A DNA stretch of 64,000 nucleotides from an uncultured Verrucomicrobiales bacterium (GTDB lineage: Bacteria; Verrucomicrobiota; Verrucomicrobiia; Verrucomicrobiales; Akkermansiaceae): positions 1 to 64,000 of the forward strand of contig CALFVF010000013.1 in assembly GCA_937928735.1 (NCBI GenBank), given 5' to 3'. This document shows, in pieces, positions 41,190 to 50,358 of the stretch. Position numbers and translations under genes: made by a program. Position 1 is the first letter of the stretch, and each line of letters begins with the position of its first letter. The notes under the pieces are model-generated. The model was not told where the DNA came from. It was given only the letters and a program-made list of their open reading frames with translations, and made no database searches.

Positions 41190-42548
41190 ATGAAAACAAC
41201 CATTGCCATACTACTCGCAGCAACAGCGACCTATAGCACTATAAATGCACAAACCAATCTACTCGAATTAAAGAAACAGGCTATCAAGCGCGCTATTGAT
41301 TCAAAAGGGAATTCTCGTGGCTTTGCTGGCGCTGTCTACGCGATGGCTAACGGCGTCGAGAGCAACTCAATCGCCGCCTACGGCAGGCGTAGCGACGGCA
41401 CGCTGGAATTTATCGGTAATTTCGCCACAGGCGGAAAAGGCGGTATCTTTGATGGCGGAGAAGGCCTAGACCCGCTCATCTCAGCCTACGCACTAGAAAT
41501 CACCCAAGATCGGCGCCACCTTCTCGCCGTGAATGCTGGCAGTAGTACGATTACCGCATTTCGTATCAATCGAGACTTCAGCCTCACAAAAACGGATCAA
41601 GCGTTCACCTTTGGTGTAGGGCCCAATAGTATTGCTCTGCGCGGCAGCACCGTGTTTGTCACCAATATTGATGCGGACGGAGAATTCGCAGGAGAGCCTG
41701 ACCAAGAAGGCAGCCTAGTGAGCTACAAACTCACTCGCAAAGGGCGCCTCATTCCTCTCCACAAGAACTACAGAACACTCGAAAACCGCCCCTCAGCTGT
41801 CCGCATCTCACCCAATGGCCGCAACCTGCTCGTCTCCTCCATCAATGCTGGATCTGCTGCCCTAGAGAGTCAGAGTAATGATGAGCTCGTGATGTTTGGT
41901 CTACGCTACGGAAAGCTAACAGCTCAGCCCGTCGCCACCGCCACCTCCACAGAAGTGAATAACCCAGAAGGCCGCAATCTCCCATCAGCCATTGGCTTTG
42001 AAGTCGTGCGTGAGGGTGGTAGACAGTTCGCTGTGGTTACTGAGGCTCGTGAGTTCCAGCCCAATGGTGCCCCACCAGCCTTCCCAGCGCTGCAGACTGG
42101 ATCCGTATCCACCTGGGAAATCATTGCTGGCCGTGACCTTGAGCCCGTTAACCTCGACGTCATTCCTGAAAACCGCTCCATTTTTGATGGAGAAAGAACA
42201 GCTTGCTGGCTCACTTTTTCTAATGATCAAAGCCTCTTCTGGGTGTCCAATGCTCTCGATGCCTCTCTAAGCACCTATAGCTTTGATGCAGGCAATATCG
42301 AAGTTGTGGAGGAAATAGCAGCTCAGGGCATTGGCCCCACCTCCTCTGATCCAGCAGTCGCCTTCGGCGAGACACAAGGCTGGATTGACCTCGATGCCAG
42401 TGCAGACGGTAACTTCCTCTACCAACTCTACGGCCTCGAAGGCACAATTGGGGTCTTTGAGGTCAATGAAGATGGCACTCTCACCGAGATTCAGGAAGTC
42501 ACAGGAGAACTCCCAGAAACGAACACACAAGGTATTATCGCTTTCTAA
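41190..42548 (+). CDS. Secreted lactonase-like beta-propeller protein
   Basis: Signal peptide; repeats such as SAYALEITQDRRHLLAVNAGSSTITAFRINRD, FDAGNIEVVEEIAA..., LDASADGNFLYQLYGLEGTIGVFEVNEDGTL. Confidence 0.75.
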   Translation: MKTTIAILLAATATYSTINAQTNLLELKKQAIKRAIDSKGNSRGFAGAVYAMANGVESNSIAAYGRRSDGTLEFIGNFATGGKGGIFDGGEGLDPLISAYALEITQDRRHLLAVNAGSSTITAFRINRDFSLTKTDQAFTFGVGPNSIALRGSTVFVTNIDADGEFAGEPDQEGSLVSYKLTRKGRLIPLHKNYRTLENRPSAVRISPNGRNLLVSSINAGSAALESQSNDELVMFGLRYGKLTAQPVATATSTEVNNPEGRNLPSAIGFEVVREGGRQFAVVTEAREFQPNGAPPAFPALQTGSVSTWEIIAGRDLEPVNLDVIPENRSIFDGERTACWLTFSNDQSLFWVSNALDASLSTYSFDAGNIEVVEEIAAQGIGPTSSDPAVAFGETQGWIDLDASADGNFLYQLYGLEGTIGVFEVNEDGTLTEIQEVTGELPETNTQGIIAF

Positions 42549-42650
42549 AGACTATGATAATACCCCCCAATATTCCAACAAACTAACAAGGCTGCAAAGA
42601 AATTTGGAGCCTTTTTTCTTTTTAGATAAACCAAATCTAACAATATCGAA

Positions 42651-43784
42651 TCACTCCTCCTTTGACCTTTTGTATTGAATGCCTAATTCATCTAATATAT
42701 ACCCATACTCAGAGATAGTCTCTTCATCCAGTTTTTGATCTTTCAGAGCATATCTCACATTCTCCGAAACACGATCCACTACCCATGGATCAAGTTCTTC
42801 ATGTTTTGCTAGAAGTCCTATTTGCCCCCTTCCCGCCCAGCGGTATCTTGAACCGAAAATCAGGTGTCCCTCTGGGAAATCACTCTCTTTTTTACCATCG
42901 AGAAAAGAAACGACTTCATCAAATTTTTGTTCCCTCATTAGGGCTAGAAGTTCCCTCTTATTGTTCAAAGAGTTCTGAGCATCTAATCCTATAAAAAACC
43001 AGATACCAATGGATACCGAACATAAAGCATACACCGCCGATGAAATGCGACTATCACTCATCAGCTGAAGCGTATGCACCTTAACACGCTTACGCTCTAA
43101 TAAGATGAGATACATGATCAGCGAAGCAACAAATAGCACTAAACTAGCTACTGAGACGAAGTTCGTGGCTGACAATAAAAACTGATCGCTTGGTGAGAGC
43201 CGCATCCCGCCCATAATTCCGACAATATTCACGCCTTTAAAATAAGACGCTACCAACATTTCTAAAGAAGCCGGCAGTAAAATAGCGCATACGGCCAATA
43301 AAGCTTTCATATTGTAGAGCACGCACAGAACTCGTGACATTAAGTACACACGCCATAGAGAGACGACAATCAGTGTGGCGAAATTGAACTTTGTCGCTGA
43401 GAGCACATCCATATAGCTTTCATAAGGGATTCCATAGAGCCAAGCTAGAGGAGCTGTAAGTAAAAAACAGCGCAACCAAGCTTTATACCTTAGCAGCTTA
43501 GATCCAATCTCTGGCGCTGTTAGCTTGCACATTTTACAAACAATCCCATGAATTAATGTCGCCGAAAAGAAGGCCATAAAAAATGGCCCTATCAGCCATA
43601 GAGGCTCTTCGAGCAATAGGTGGTGATCATAGTTTCTCGCAAGTCCTGCACTCACTATGAATAGACATCCTAGCCAAAATGTTTTTGAAGATGATGCCAC
43701 CAGCTCTATGCCCTGCTTACTACCTAGAAAAAAACTAGCAAATTCTATCCAGCCTATCCGTTTTCCACTCTTACTTATTTCCAT
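42651..43784 (-). CDS. Hypothetical multi-pass membrane protein with a soluble C-terminal tail
   Basis: Several TM helices in the first ~270 aa; starts 12 nt after the upstream radical SAM gene stop. Confidence 0.65.
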   Translation of the reverse strand: MEISKSGKRIGWIEFASFFLGSKQGIELVASSSKTFWLGCLFIVSAGLARNYDHHLLLEEPLWLIGPFFMAFFSATLIHGIVCKMCKLTAPEIGSKLLRYKAWLRCFLLTAPLAWLYGIPYESYMDVLSATKFNFATLIVVSLWRVYLMSRVLCVLYNMKALLAVCAILLPASLEMLVASYFKGVNIVGIMGGMRLSPSDQFLLSATNFVSVASLVLFVASLIMYLILLERKRVKVHTLQLMSDSRISSAVYALCSVSIGIWFFIGLDAQNSLNNKRELLALMREQKFDEVVSFLDGKKESDFPEGHLIFGSRYRWAGRGQIGLLAKHEELDPWVVDRVSENVRYALKDQKLDEETISEYGYILDELGIQYKRSKEE

Positions 43785-43796
43785 TTCTATCTAACT

Positions 43797-45101
43797 CTAA
43801 ATGCTTCGGACTTGTTTGCGGAACTTCTCCACTCTGCGTTTTGTGGAATCAGGAGAATACAACTTCGCCATCAACCCGTGAAACCCTTCTCTTAACTCAT
43901 GCACACTCATCGAATCAGGCTGAAAATTAATATCAAACAAGGTGCAGCGCTCATGAGCATCTGCGACCAAAATGCGGCCTTCTTCAGATAATGTCCTATG
44001 CATCGGAGTCCCTGGAAAGGGAGTTAAATACGTAATCTGGCTATCGTACAGTCCACTACTCTCCACAAAGTCCGCCACCTTCTGAAAGTCCTCAGTGGTC
44101 TGACCGTCCAGGCCGAGCACAAAACAGCCATTCACAGCGATACCATGGCTCTGAATCGTCTCTATCGCTTTTCTATAATGCGGCGCCCGTCTAGCTTTCC
44201 AATTCGATTTTGTCTCGATTCCCTCCAGACCAGCAGAAATCGGACTCTCCAGCCCTATCAACACCTGTTTACAGCCCGCATCGCGCATGCGTTTGAGTAA
44301 ATCAGGATCATCTGCTATTGAAATATCACTCTCGGTAAACCAGCGAATAGTTTCTCGCTCCACTGCTTCCATGAGCTTGCGTGCGTGTTTTCTATTCGAG
44401 AATGTATTGTCATCGGCGAATTCGATAAAAGGGCGTTTCCTTAGAGACTTAAGAAATCGAATCTCCTCGATCACCTTGTGAACAGGTTTCACCTTAAACT
44501 TCGGGCTCAGACGTATCGAGGAGGCACAGAAAGAACACGACAGCGGACAACCCCGCTGAGTCTGGAGCGTGAATCTCGTATAGCGCTCAGGGCGGATTAG
44601 CTCATACCTGGGCAGCGGAGCTTCAGATAAATCAAAGGCTCCGTATGCCTCTGCTCGGTAATAGTTCTTCAGCCCATTTTTCTCTAAGTCTGCTAGTAAA
44701 TCAGAAATCACAGGCTCCCCCTCACCGACGACAATCGCATCACCGTAGGCACTCGCCTCGCGAGGATTAAGCGTCACATGCAGTCCACCTAACACTACTT
44801 TTGTACCGATTTCTTGAAATTGCCTCGCTAAGCGATACGCTTCTTTACTGGTCGCAGAGAGAAACGACACAAGAACCACATCAAAGTGCTTGGGCAAATC
44901 ATCTCTCTCAACATCCCTCACCTCTAGATACTCACAATTGTGCTTCCTAGAAATCATTCCAGCAATTGTCAGTAGCCCAAGCGAAGGCAGCGCTTCTATT
45001 TGTTTGGCCCGCGCTGACACCATTGGGAAACTCATCCCGAGATCTAGCAACTCCTCATCACAGACCCGCAGGCCACTCATCGCAATCAAGCCAATATTCA
45101 C
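43797..45101 (-). CDS. B12-binding domain radical SAM protein
   Basis: N-terminal Rossmann/B12-like region (VVLGGLHVTLNPREASAYGDAIVVGEGE); RGCPLSCSFCASS (CxxxCxxC). Confidence 0.9.
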   Translation of the reverse strand: MNIGLIAMSGLRVCDEELLDLGMSFPMVSARAKQIEALPSLGLLTIAGMISRKHNCEYLEVRDVERDDLPKHFDVVLVSFLSATSKEAYRLARQFQEIGTKVVLGGLHVTLNPREASAYGDAIVVGEGEPVISDLLADLEKNGLKNYYRAEAYGAFDLSEAPLPRYELIRPERYTRFTLQTQRGCPLSCSFCASSIRLSPKFKVKPVHKVIEEIRFLKSLRKRPFIEFADDNTFSNRKHARKLMEAVERETIRWFTESDISIADDPDLLKRMRDAGCKQVLIGLESPISAGLEGIETKSNWKARRAPHYRKAIETIQSHGIAVNGCFVLGLDGQTTEDFQKVADFVESSGLYDSQITYLTPFPGTPMHRTLSEEGRILVADAHERCTLFDINFQPDSMSVHELREGFHGLMAKLYSPDSTKRRVEKFRKQVRSI

Positions 45102-45242
45102 TCTCCAAGTTTACGCCAACAAACATGCTATAAGCAATCAAACTCTTCACAAAGAATCATGTTCACTTCCACAGACTCTTCACTAACAAGAACCAGCATA
45201 ATACTTATACCAGTTAGTTTTTTGAGTTGGTATTAGTAAACC

Positions 45243-45265
45243 CTCTCCAAGAAAGAGGGCGAATT
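45243..45265 (-). terminator. Weak terminator-like hairpin downstream of 45315..47522
   Basis: Minus strand: CCCTCT-ttcttgg-AGAGGG followed by TTT only. Confidence 0.35.
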
Positions 45266-45314
45266 ATTCAGACATTTGACCTTCTCTGTCTTCACTCTTC
45301 CAAAAACACAGCCC

Positions 45315-47522
45315 TTATAGCTTACCTCTGTTTAATTGCCATTCAGCGCGCGATTCATCCGTCATTAAGTTCTCCAGTATGACTTCATCCAGCACTTTAC
45401 GGGCTTCCTCTCTGTGACCTGTATTGGCGAGGTACACTCCATGGAATAAAGTAACCTCTGCTTCTACTGCTGGATCATCGAGTGTCTCAAGAACATTCAA
45501 TGCTCTCTGCATTAGTCCTCTAGCTTGTTCATGATAGAGTGCTGGTTCTTTCTTCTTCCCTAGCGCCAACTCACTGGCTGTGATCGCAAGAAAGCAACTG
45601 AGCCGTGCATCATCTATGGGTAAAATATCAAATAGCTCTTCTAAGTCTTGAGGTTGAAACATTCGCTGTTTCATTCCTTGTCGGAAACCACGATGCGAGC
45701 TATCCCCTATCAGCTCTTCGGTAATATGCTCATTCCCATAGATGTAAAATATAAAGCCTTTCCGATTATCATCATTGTACTTCCATGACCAGTAGTTGCG
45801 CCCTTTTGTGTAACTGTGTGAGAACTGCTTCCAGCCTGCTCTTCTTTTGGCGATATCTGCGTATCGTTTTTGCACATTCTTGGGTAGTGTCGCCAGATAT
45901 TCTTTAAGAACATCCATACTCCCGTAGCGCGTAGCGTGAAGAAGATGCGCTGATGCAATAATTTGGGTCGAGTAACCCGTCCAGCTCTCAGATTTGCGCT
46001 GCTCTAACACCATCGCCAGCACTCGGTGCACCATTTCAATGGATTCATCCAGTACCTCTGTCGGCGGGACTGTCTGGACAAACTGACTCGTGGCCCATAC
46101 AATCCATGGTGAATATGTCGACAAACGAGAGGCTCTCAGATGGTCTTTATAAACACGCTCTCCAGCCGTTACTAATTTATGCATTAGAGAAGGGTCGCCA
46201 AACTGGTAGGCGATACGGGCACCTGCCATCACAGAGTTCATCATACGATGATGTGCTAGCTGCTCTTGCTCAGAGCTATCTCGATCACTTAAGAGGTCGA
46301 TATTTTTCTGAAACATAGCATCACAATCTGTTTCTGCCGTCAGGTCTATGTATGTTTCTTTAAGAAGAAGGCGAGCTGTTGGCTTATTGTAGAAGATGCC
46401 TAAAAGATCAAGGTGCCTCTCATAGGATCCTAGTAATGTGGCATCTACTGTTTTCAGAACAGCATCAATACGGTCTCCTTCTGTGTCTTTTGGCCACCGT
46501 GGATTATAAGCATTCGGCAAGCTTGTTAGGATAATCCTTACGTACTGCTCATCGACTGGATCAAGCACTAGCGGCATGAAATTTGGCAATTGCTGATGAA
46601 GATCTTTGGTGTAGCGAATACTGCTATAGCTGGAATTATAAAATACAGATTGATAGTCTGGAATGAGCTGAAGCGCTGACTTATATTTGCTACTTTCCAC
46701 TAAGGCCTTAAAGACAGATAAGTCCCCCTTTAATTCCTCTCTATACGTCTCAATGAACCCGAGCATTCCGTCCTCAGATTGAGTGCGCGCTGTAAGCCTC
46801 GCTAATAGAGCGTGTAAATCAGGGTCACTCATAGGGCGGACATTCCCAGATAGCAGCACTTTTTCCACAGAAGGAGCAAAGATCTCATAGAACGGTATGA
46901 GCCGCTCATTGTCACTTGTTGGCGTATAGTATAATATTAGACTCAGAGCATAGCGAAAACTATAGTTCTGAACAGATCCGCCATTCTTCAAGTAATCAGA
47001 AAGAACTCGGTAAGACAGATCGCGGATAGGCTGGTGATAACCGTTTGTGAGGCGAATTCCCCAGCGCAGCACATACATGACTTCATCTCGATCAAGATCC
47101 GTGGATTCCAATAAACTCTCCCAAGCTTTCTGAATGTAGGGAAACTCTGTTTCTTTCTTCCATACATTCAGACCTGATGAGGCCATGAAGTATACATAGG
47201 GTAAGTACTGTTTGTGTTCACCAGCCCGCAGAGCATGCTTCCCGGATATGATTTCTATCGCGACTTCTTTTGAGAAAAGTTTTCTTCGACTCGCTTCTAC
47301 CACTAGAGAGGAAAGATAGTCTTCTCGTCGAGCGACGGGAACTTTATCGAGCTCTGTTAGTAGGAGTGTGTTAATTCCCGCAATAGGATCTTTCTCTAGC
47401 TGCTCAAGAATCTTTGATTTTGATTGAGAAAAACTAAAACTCTCTTCCTGAGCCACGCTTGTCGCCACCAACCCTGCACTAAGGAAGAAAATTCTTACCC
47501 ATAAAACTACAAAAACTTTCAT
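45315..47522 (-). CDS. Hypothetical secreted alpha-helical (TPR-like) protein
   Basis: Signal peptide (MKVFVVLWVRIFFLSAGLVATSVAQ); 735 aa mostly helical; C-terminal AEVTLFHGVYLANTGHREEARKVLDEVI resembles a TPR. Confidence 0.6.
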   Translation of the reverse strand: MKVFVVLWVRIFFLSAGLVATSVAQEESFSFSQSKSKILEQLEKDPIAGINTLLLTELDKVPVARREDYLSSLVVEASRRKLFSKEVAIEIISGKHALRAGEHKQYLPYVYFMASSGLNVWKKETEFPYIQKAWESLLESTDLDRDEVMYVLRWGIRLTNGYHQPIRDLSYRVLSDYLKNGGSVQNYSFRYALSLILYYTPTSDNERLIPFYEIFAPSVEKVLLSGNVRPMSDPDLHALLARLTARTQSEDGMLGFIETYREELKGDLSVFKALVESSKYKSALQLIPDYQSVFYNSSYSSIRYTKDLHQQLPNFMPLVLDPVDEQYVRIILTSLPNAYNPRWPKDTEGDRIDAVLKTVDATLLGSYERHLDLLGIFYNKPTARLLLKETYIDLTAETDCDAMFQKNIDLLSDRDSSEQEQLAHHRMMNSVMAGARIAYQFGDPSLMHKLVTAGERVYKDHLRASRLSTYSPWIVWATSQFVQTVPPTEVLDESIEMVHRVLAMVLEQRKSESWTGYSTQIIASAHLLHATRYGSMDVLKEYLATLPKNVQKRYADIAKRRAGWKQFSHSYTKGRNYWSWKYNDDNRKGFIFYIYGNEHITEELIGDSSHRGFRQGMKQRMFQPQDLEELFDILPIDDARLSCFLAITASELALGKKKEPALYHEQARGLMQRALNVLETLDDPAVEAEVTLFHGVYLANTGHREEARKVLDEVILENLMTDESRAEWQLNRGKL

Positions 47523-47699
47523 ACTCCATTATTACATGAAACATGTATCATACTTCAAGAAGTAAAAGTTAATATTCTATATTATTGATATCCTAATTTT
47601 TATGAAAACACCTCTAACATTTAGCGAATCGACATAATTACCCTTTCTATTTATCAGGGAAAATTCACCTAGGCTAGGGGTTGCCTTCTCACTCGAAGT

Positions 47700-48917
47700 G
47701 TGCCAATCTGTCGCACAGAGATGAAACCCGGATTTCTAGATAAACTCATCACTCGCTTAGACCGTGTCTCGCCCAATGAGGTGCAGAGCTTGGTCTCGCG
47801 CTTATTTCGTGAGAAGGGGTTTCTAGAAAATGTCTTTGAGGTGCTCACAGAGGGTATTTTCATTGTCGATCCTGAGGGCACGATCACCTTTACCAATCGA
47901 AGTGCTCTGAAGTACTTCGGCCTGGAGGACTCGCAGGTTTCGGGTCTTGGCCTTTCTTCCGTGATTCAGGGCTTTGACTGGCAAAAGCTCGCTCATCCTG
48001 AGCGCGTGGTGAGTCGAGACATGGAGGTCTTTTATCCTGAGAATCGCTACCTTAATTTCTACCTGGCCCCTATTCGCGGAGAGGTGGATAGTCCCGAGGT
48101 CGAGTTACTGGGTTATGTGATGCTGGTGCGCGATATCACAGAGAGTAAGCGCCAGACCGAGGAGACTATTGAGAGTGAGAAGCTCAATGCCCTCACCCTG
48201 CTCGCCGCGGGAGTGGCTCATGAGATTGGAAATCCCCTAAACTCTCTGGATATTCACATGCAGCTGATTTCTCGGAAATTAAAGAAACTCCCCAGTGAGG
48301 AGACCGAGGGACTCAGAGAGCATATCGAGACCGCTCAGAATGAAATCCGCCGCCTCGACTCGATTCTTAAGCAGTTTCTCAATGCTGTTCGCCCGACTTC
48401 CCCGAACAAATCCACTCACAGGCTCGATGATATTCTCCAGCGCACTCTCAAGCTCATCGAGGTGGAGCTGGAGGAGCGCCAGGTCCAGGTCTCTCTGGAT
48501 CTCTCCCCTAATCAGCCTCTGCTAGCTCTGGATGATGACCAGATTCACCAGGCTCTCTATAACTTACTGCGCAATGCGGCTCAAGCCCTCCCTGCATCTG
48601 GCGGCCAGCTCAATATTCGTAGTGATTTCAATGACTATGAGGTGACTCTAGCCATTCGCGATAATGGCTCAGGCATTTCCCCTGAGATGATGGGAACTCT
48701 CTTTGAGCCCTACCACACGACGAAAAAACAAGGCTCAGGCCTTGGGCTACTGGTGGTACGGCGCATCATTCGTGAACATGGCGGCGAAATCGAAATCGAT
48801 AGTGAAGAGGAACTGGGTACGACAGTGAAGATCCACCTCCCACGCGTAGAGAAGCATGTTCGTATGCTTGAGCAGAGAGATGAGCACTCCGTCATCGATG
48901 TAGAAGAGACCTCATGA
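47700..48917 (+). CDS. PAS-domain sensor histidine kinase (NtrB-like)
   Basis: PAS region; H-box AAGVAHEIGNPLNSLDIHMQLI; HATPase motifs (LLRNAAQALP, DNGSGIS, GSGLGLLVV). Confidence 0.92.
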   Translation: MPICRTEMKPGFLDKLITRLDRVSPNEVQSLVSRLFREKGFLENVFEVLTEGIFIVDPEGTITFTNRSALKYFGLEDSQVSGLGLSSVIQGFDWQKLAHPERVVSRDMEVFYPENRYLNFYLAPIRGEVDSPEVELLGYVMLVRDITESKRQTEETIESEKLNALTLLAAGVAHEIGNPLNSLDIHMQLISRKLKKLPSEETEGLREHIETAQNEIRRLDSILKQFLNAVRPTSPNKSTHRLDDILQRTLKLIEVELEERQVQVSLDLSPNQPLLALDDDQIHQALYNLLRNAAQALPASGGQLNIRSDFNDYEVTLAIRDNGSGISPEMMGTLFEPYHTTKKQGSGLGLLVVRRIIREHGGEIEIDSEEELGTTVKIHLPRVEKHVRMLEQRDEHSVIDVEETS

Positions 48918-50332
48918 GAGAACCTACCTTACTCATCGTCGATGACGAAAAGCCGACCAGAGACGGTCTCCGCATGGCACTTGAGGATGAGTTTGACTGT
49001 TACGTGGCCTCTGATATTCGCGAGGCGCTCAATATCCTAAAGTCCGATCAAATCGACTTATTACTCACGGATCTCCGTATGGCGGGTGATAGTGGCATGG
49101 ATCTACTCGATCAGGCTCTGGCTCTCAAGTCTCCTCCCTTAGCGATCATGATGACGGCCTATGGTTCAGTGGATACGGCTGTGGAGGCGATGCGCCGAGG
49201 AGCCTGGGACTTCATTACTAAGCCGCTCAATCTCGATGAAGTCGAACTTCTCCTTAAGCGAGCCCTCAGAACACGCTCGCTTGAGAAGACCAATCAACTA
49301 CTGGAGAAAGAAAATCAGACCCTCCGAGTCCAATCTGGTCAGACTCCCCGCGGTCTCGACCGCCTGATAGGGAATTCTTCCGCAATGCAGGCACTGCGCT
49401 CCCATATCAAACAAATTGCGGCAACAAAATCCACTGTCCTTATTGAAGGAGAATCTGGCACAGGGAAAGAACTGATCGCTCAGGCGATTCACACTCTCAG
49501 TGGGCGTCCTGCTGAGAAACTAGTGACAGTGAACTGTGCCGCGCTCTCTGCCCAGCTGCTTGAGAGCGAGTTATTTGGCCATGAAAAGGGGGCTTTCACG
49601 GGTGCCACTCAGCGCAGGCTCGGCCGCTTCGAGCAGGCTCATGGGGGCACTCTCTTCTTAGATGAGATTGGGGAGATTGACGCAGCCACTCAGGTGAAAT
49701 TACTCCGTGCTCTCTCTGAGCGCCGTATCGAGCGTGTTGGCTCAAACACTCCTATCGATGTTGATGTGCGCGTGGTTGCCGCGACCAATAAACAACTCCG
49801 AAAGCTCGTGGATGCGGGTGCATTTCGTGAAGATCTCTATTTCCGCCTCAATGTCCTTAAGCTAGAGACGACTCCTCTGCGCGCTCGCCCAGAAGATCTC
49901 GCTCTGCTCTGCCATGCATTTTTAGAAGAATTTGCCACTGAGAACCAACGGGATTTAAAACCTCTCACAGAGCAAGCATTCGCCCTCCTCCAGCACTATC
50001 CTTGGCCGGGAAATGTCCGCGAGCTCAGAACAGCTATTGAGCATGGTGTGGTGATGAGTAATGCCAAAAGCATCCACGCAGAGCACCTACCTAGATTCTT
50101 ATCTAGAAAAGATTCCAGCGTTCAGCAAAGCCCTGAGAAAGAAGAAACTGAGCCTATCGAAGCTTTCGAGGCGAAAACCCTTGAACCGAGTCTGAATTTC
50201 AACTTGCATCAACTTGAACAAAACGCCATTCAAAGAGCCCTACTGCACTGCAAGGACAATAGGACAGAAGCGGCTAAGTTACTCGGTATCAGCCGACGCA
50301 CCTTACAGAGAAAACTCAAAGACCTCCTTTAA
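48914..50332 (+). CDS. Sigma-54-dependent response regulator (NtrC/ZraR-like)
   Basis: Receiver domain; IEGESGTGKELIAQAIH; GAFTGA; C-terminal Fis-type HTH NRTEAAKLLGISRRTLQRKLKDL. Confidence 0.95.
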   Translation: MREPTLLIVDDEKPTRDGLRMALEDEFDCYVASDIREALNILKSDQIDLLLTDLRMAGDSGMDLLDQALALKSPPLAIMMTAYGSVDTAVEAMRRGAWDFITKPLNLDEVELLLKRALRTRSLEKTNQLLEKENQTLRVQSGQTPRGLDRLIGNSSAMQALRSHIKQIAATKSTVLIEGESGTGKELIAQAIHTLSGRPAEKLVTVNCAALSAQLLESELFGHEKGAFTGATQRRLGRFEQAHGGTLFLDEIGEIDAATQVKLLRALSERRIERVGSNTPIDVDVRVVAATNKQLRKLVDAGAFREDLYFRLNVLKLETTPLRARPEDLALLCHAFLEEFATENQRDLKPLTEQAFALLQHYPWPGNVRELRTAIEHGVVMSNAKSIHAEHLPRFLSRKDSSVQQSPEKEETEPIEAFEAKTLEPSLNFNLHQLEQNAIQRALLHCKDNRTEAAKLLGISRRTLQRKLKDLL

Positions 50333-50358
50333 ATGACCCATCACCACCATTCAAGCTC

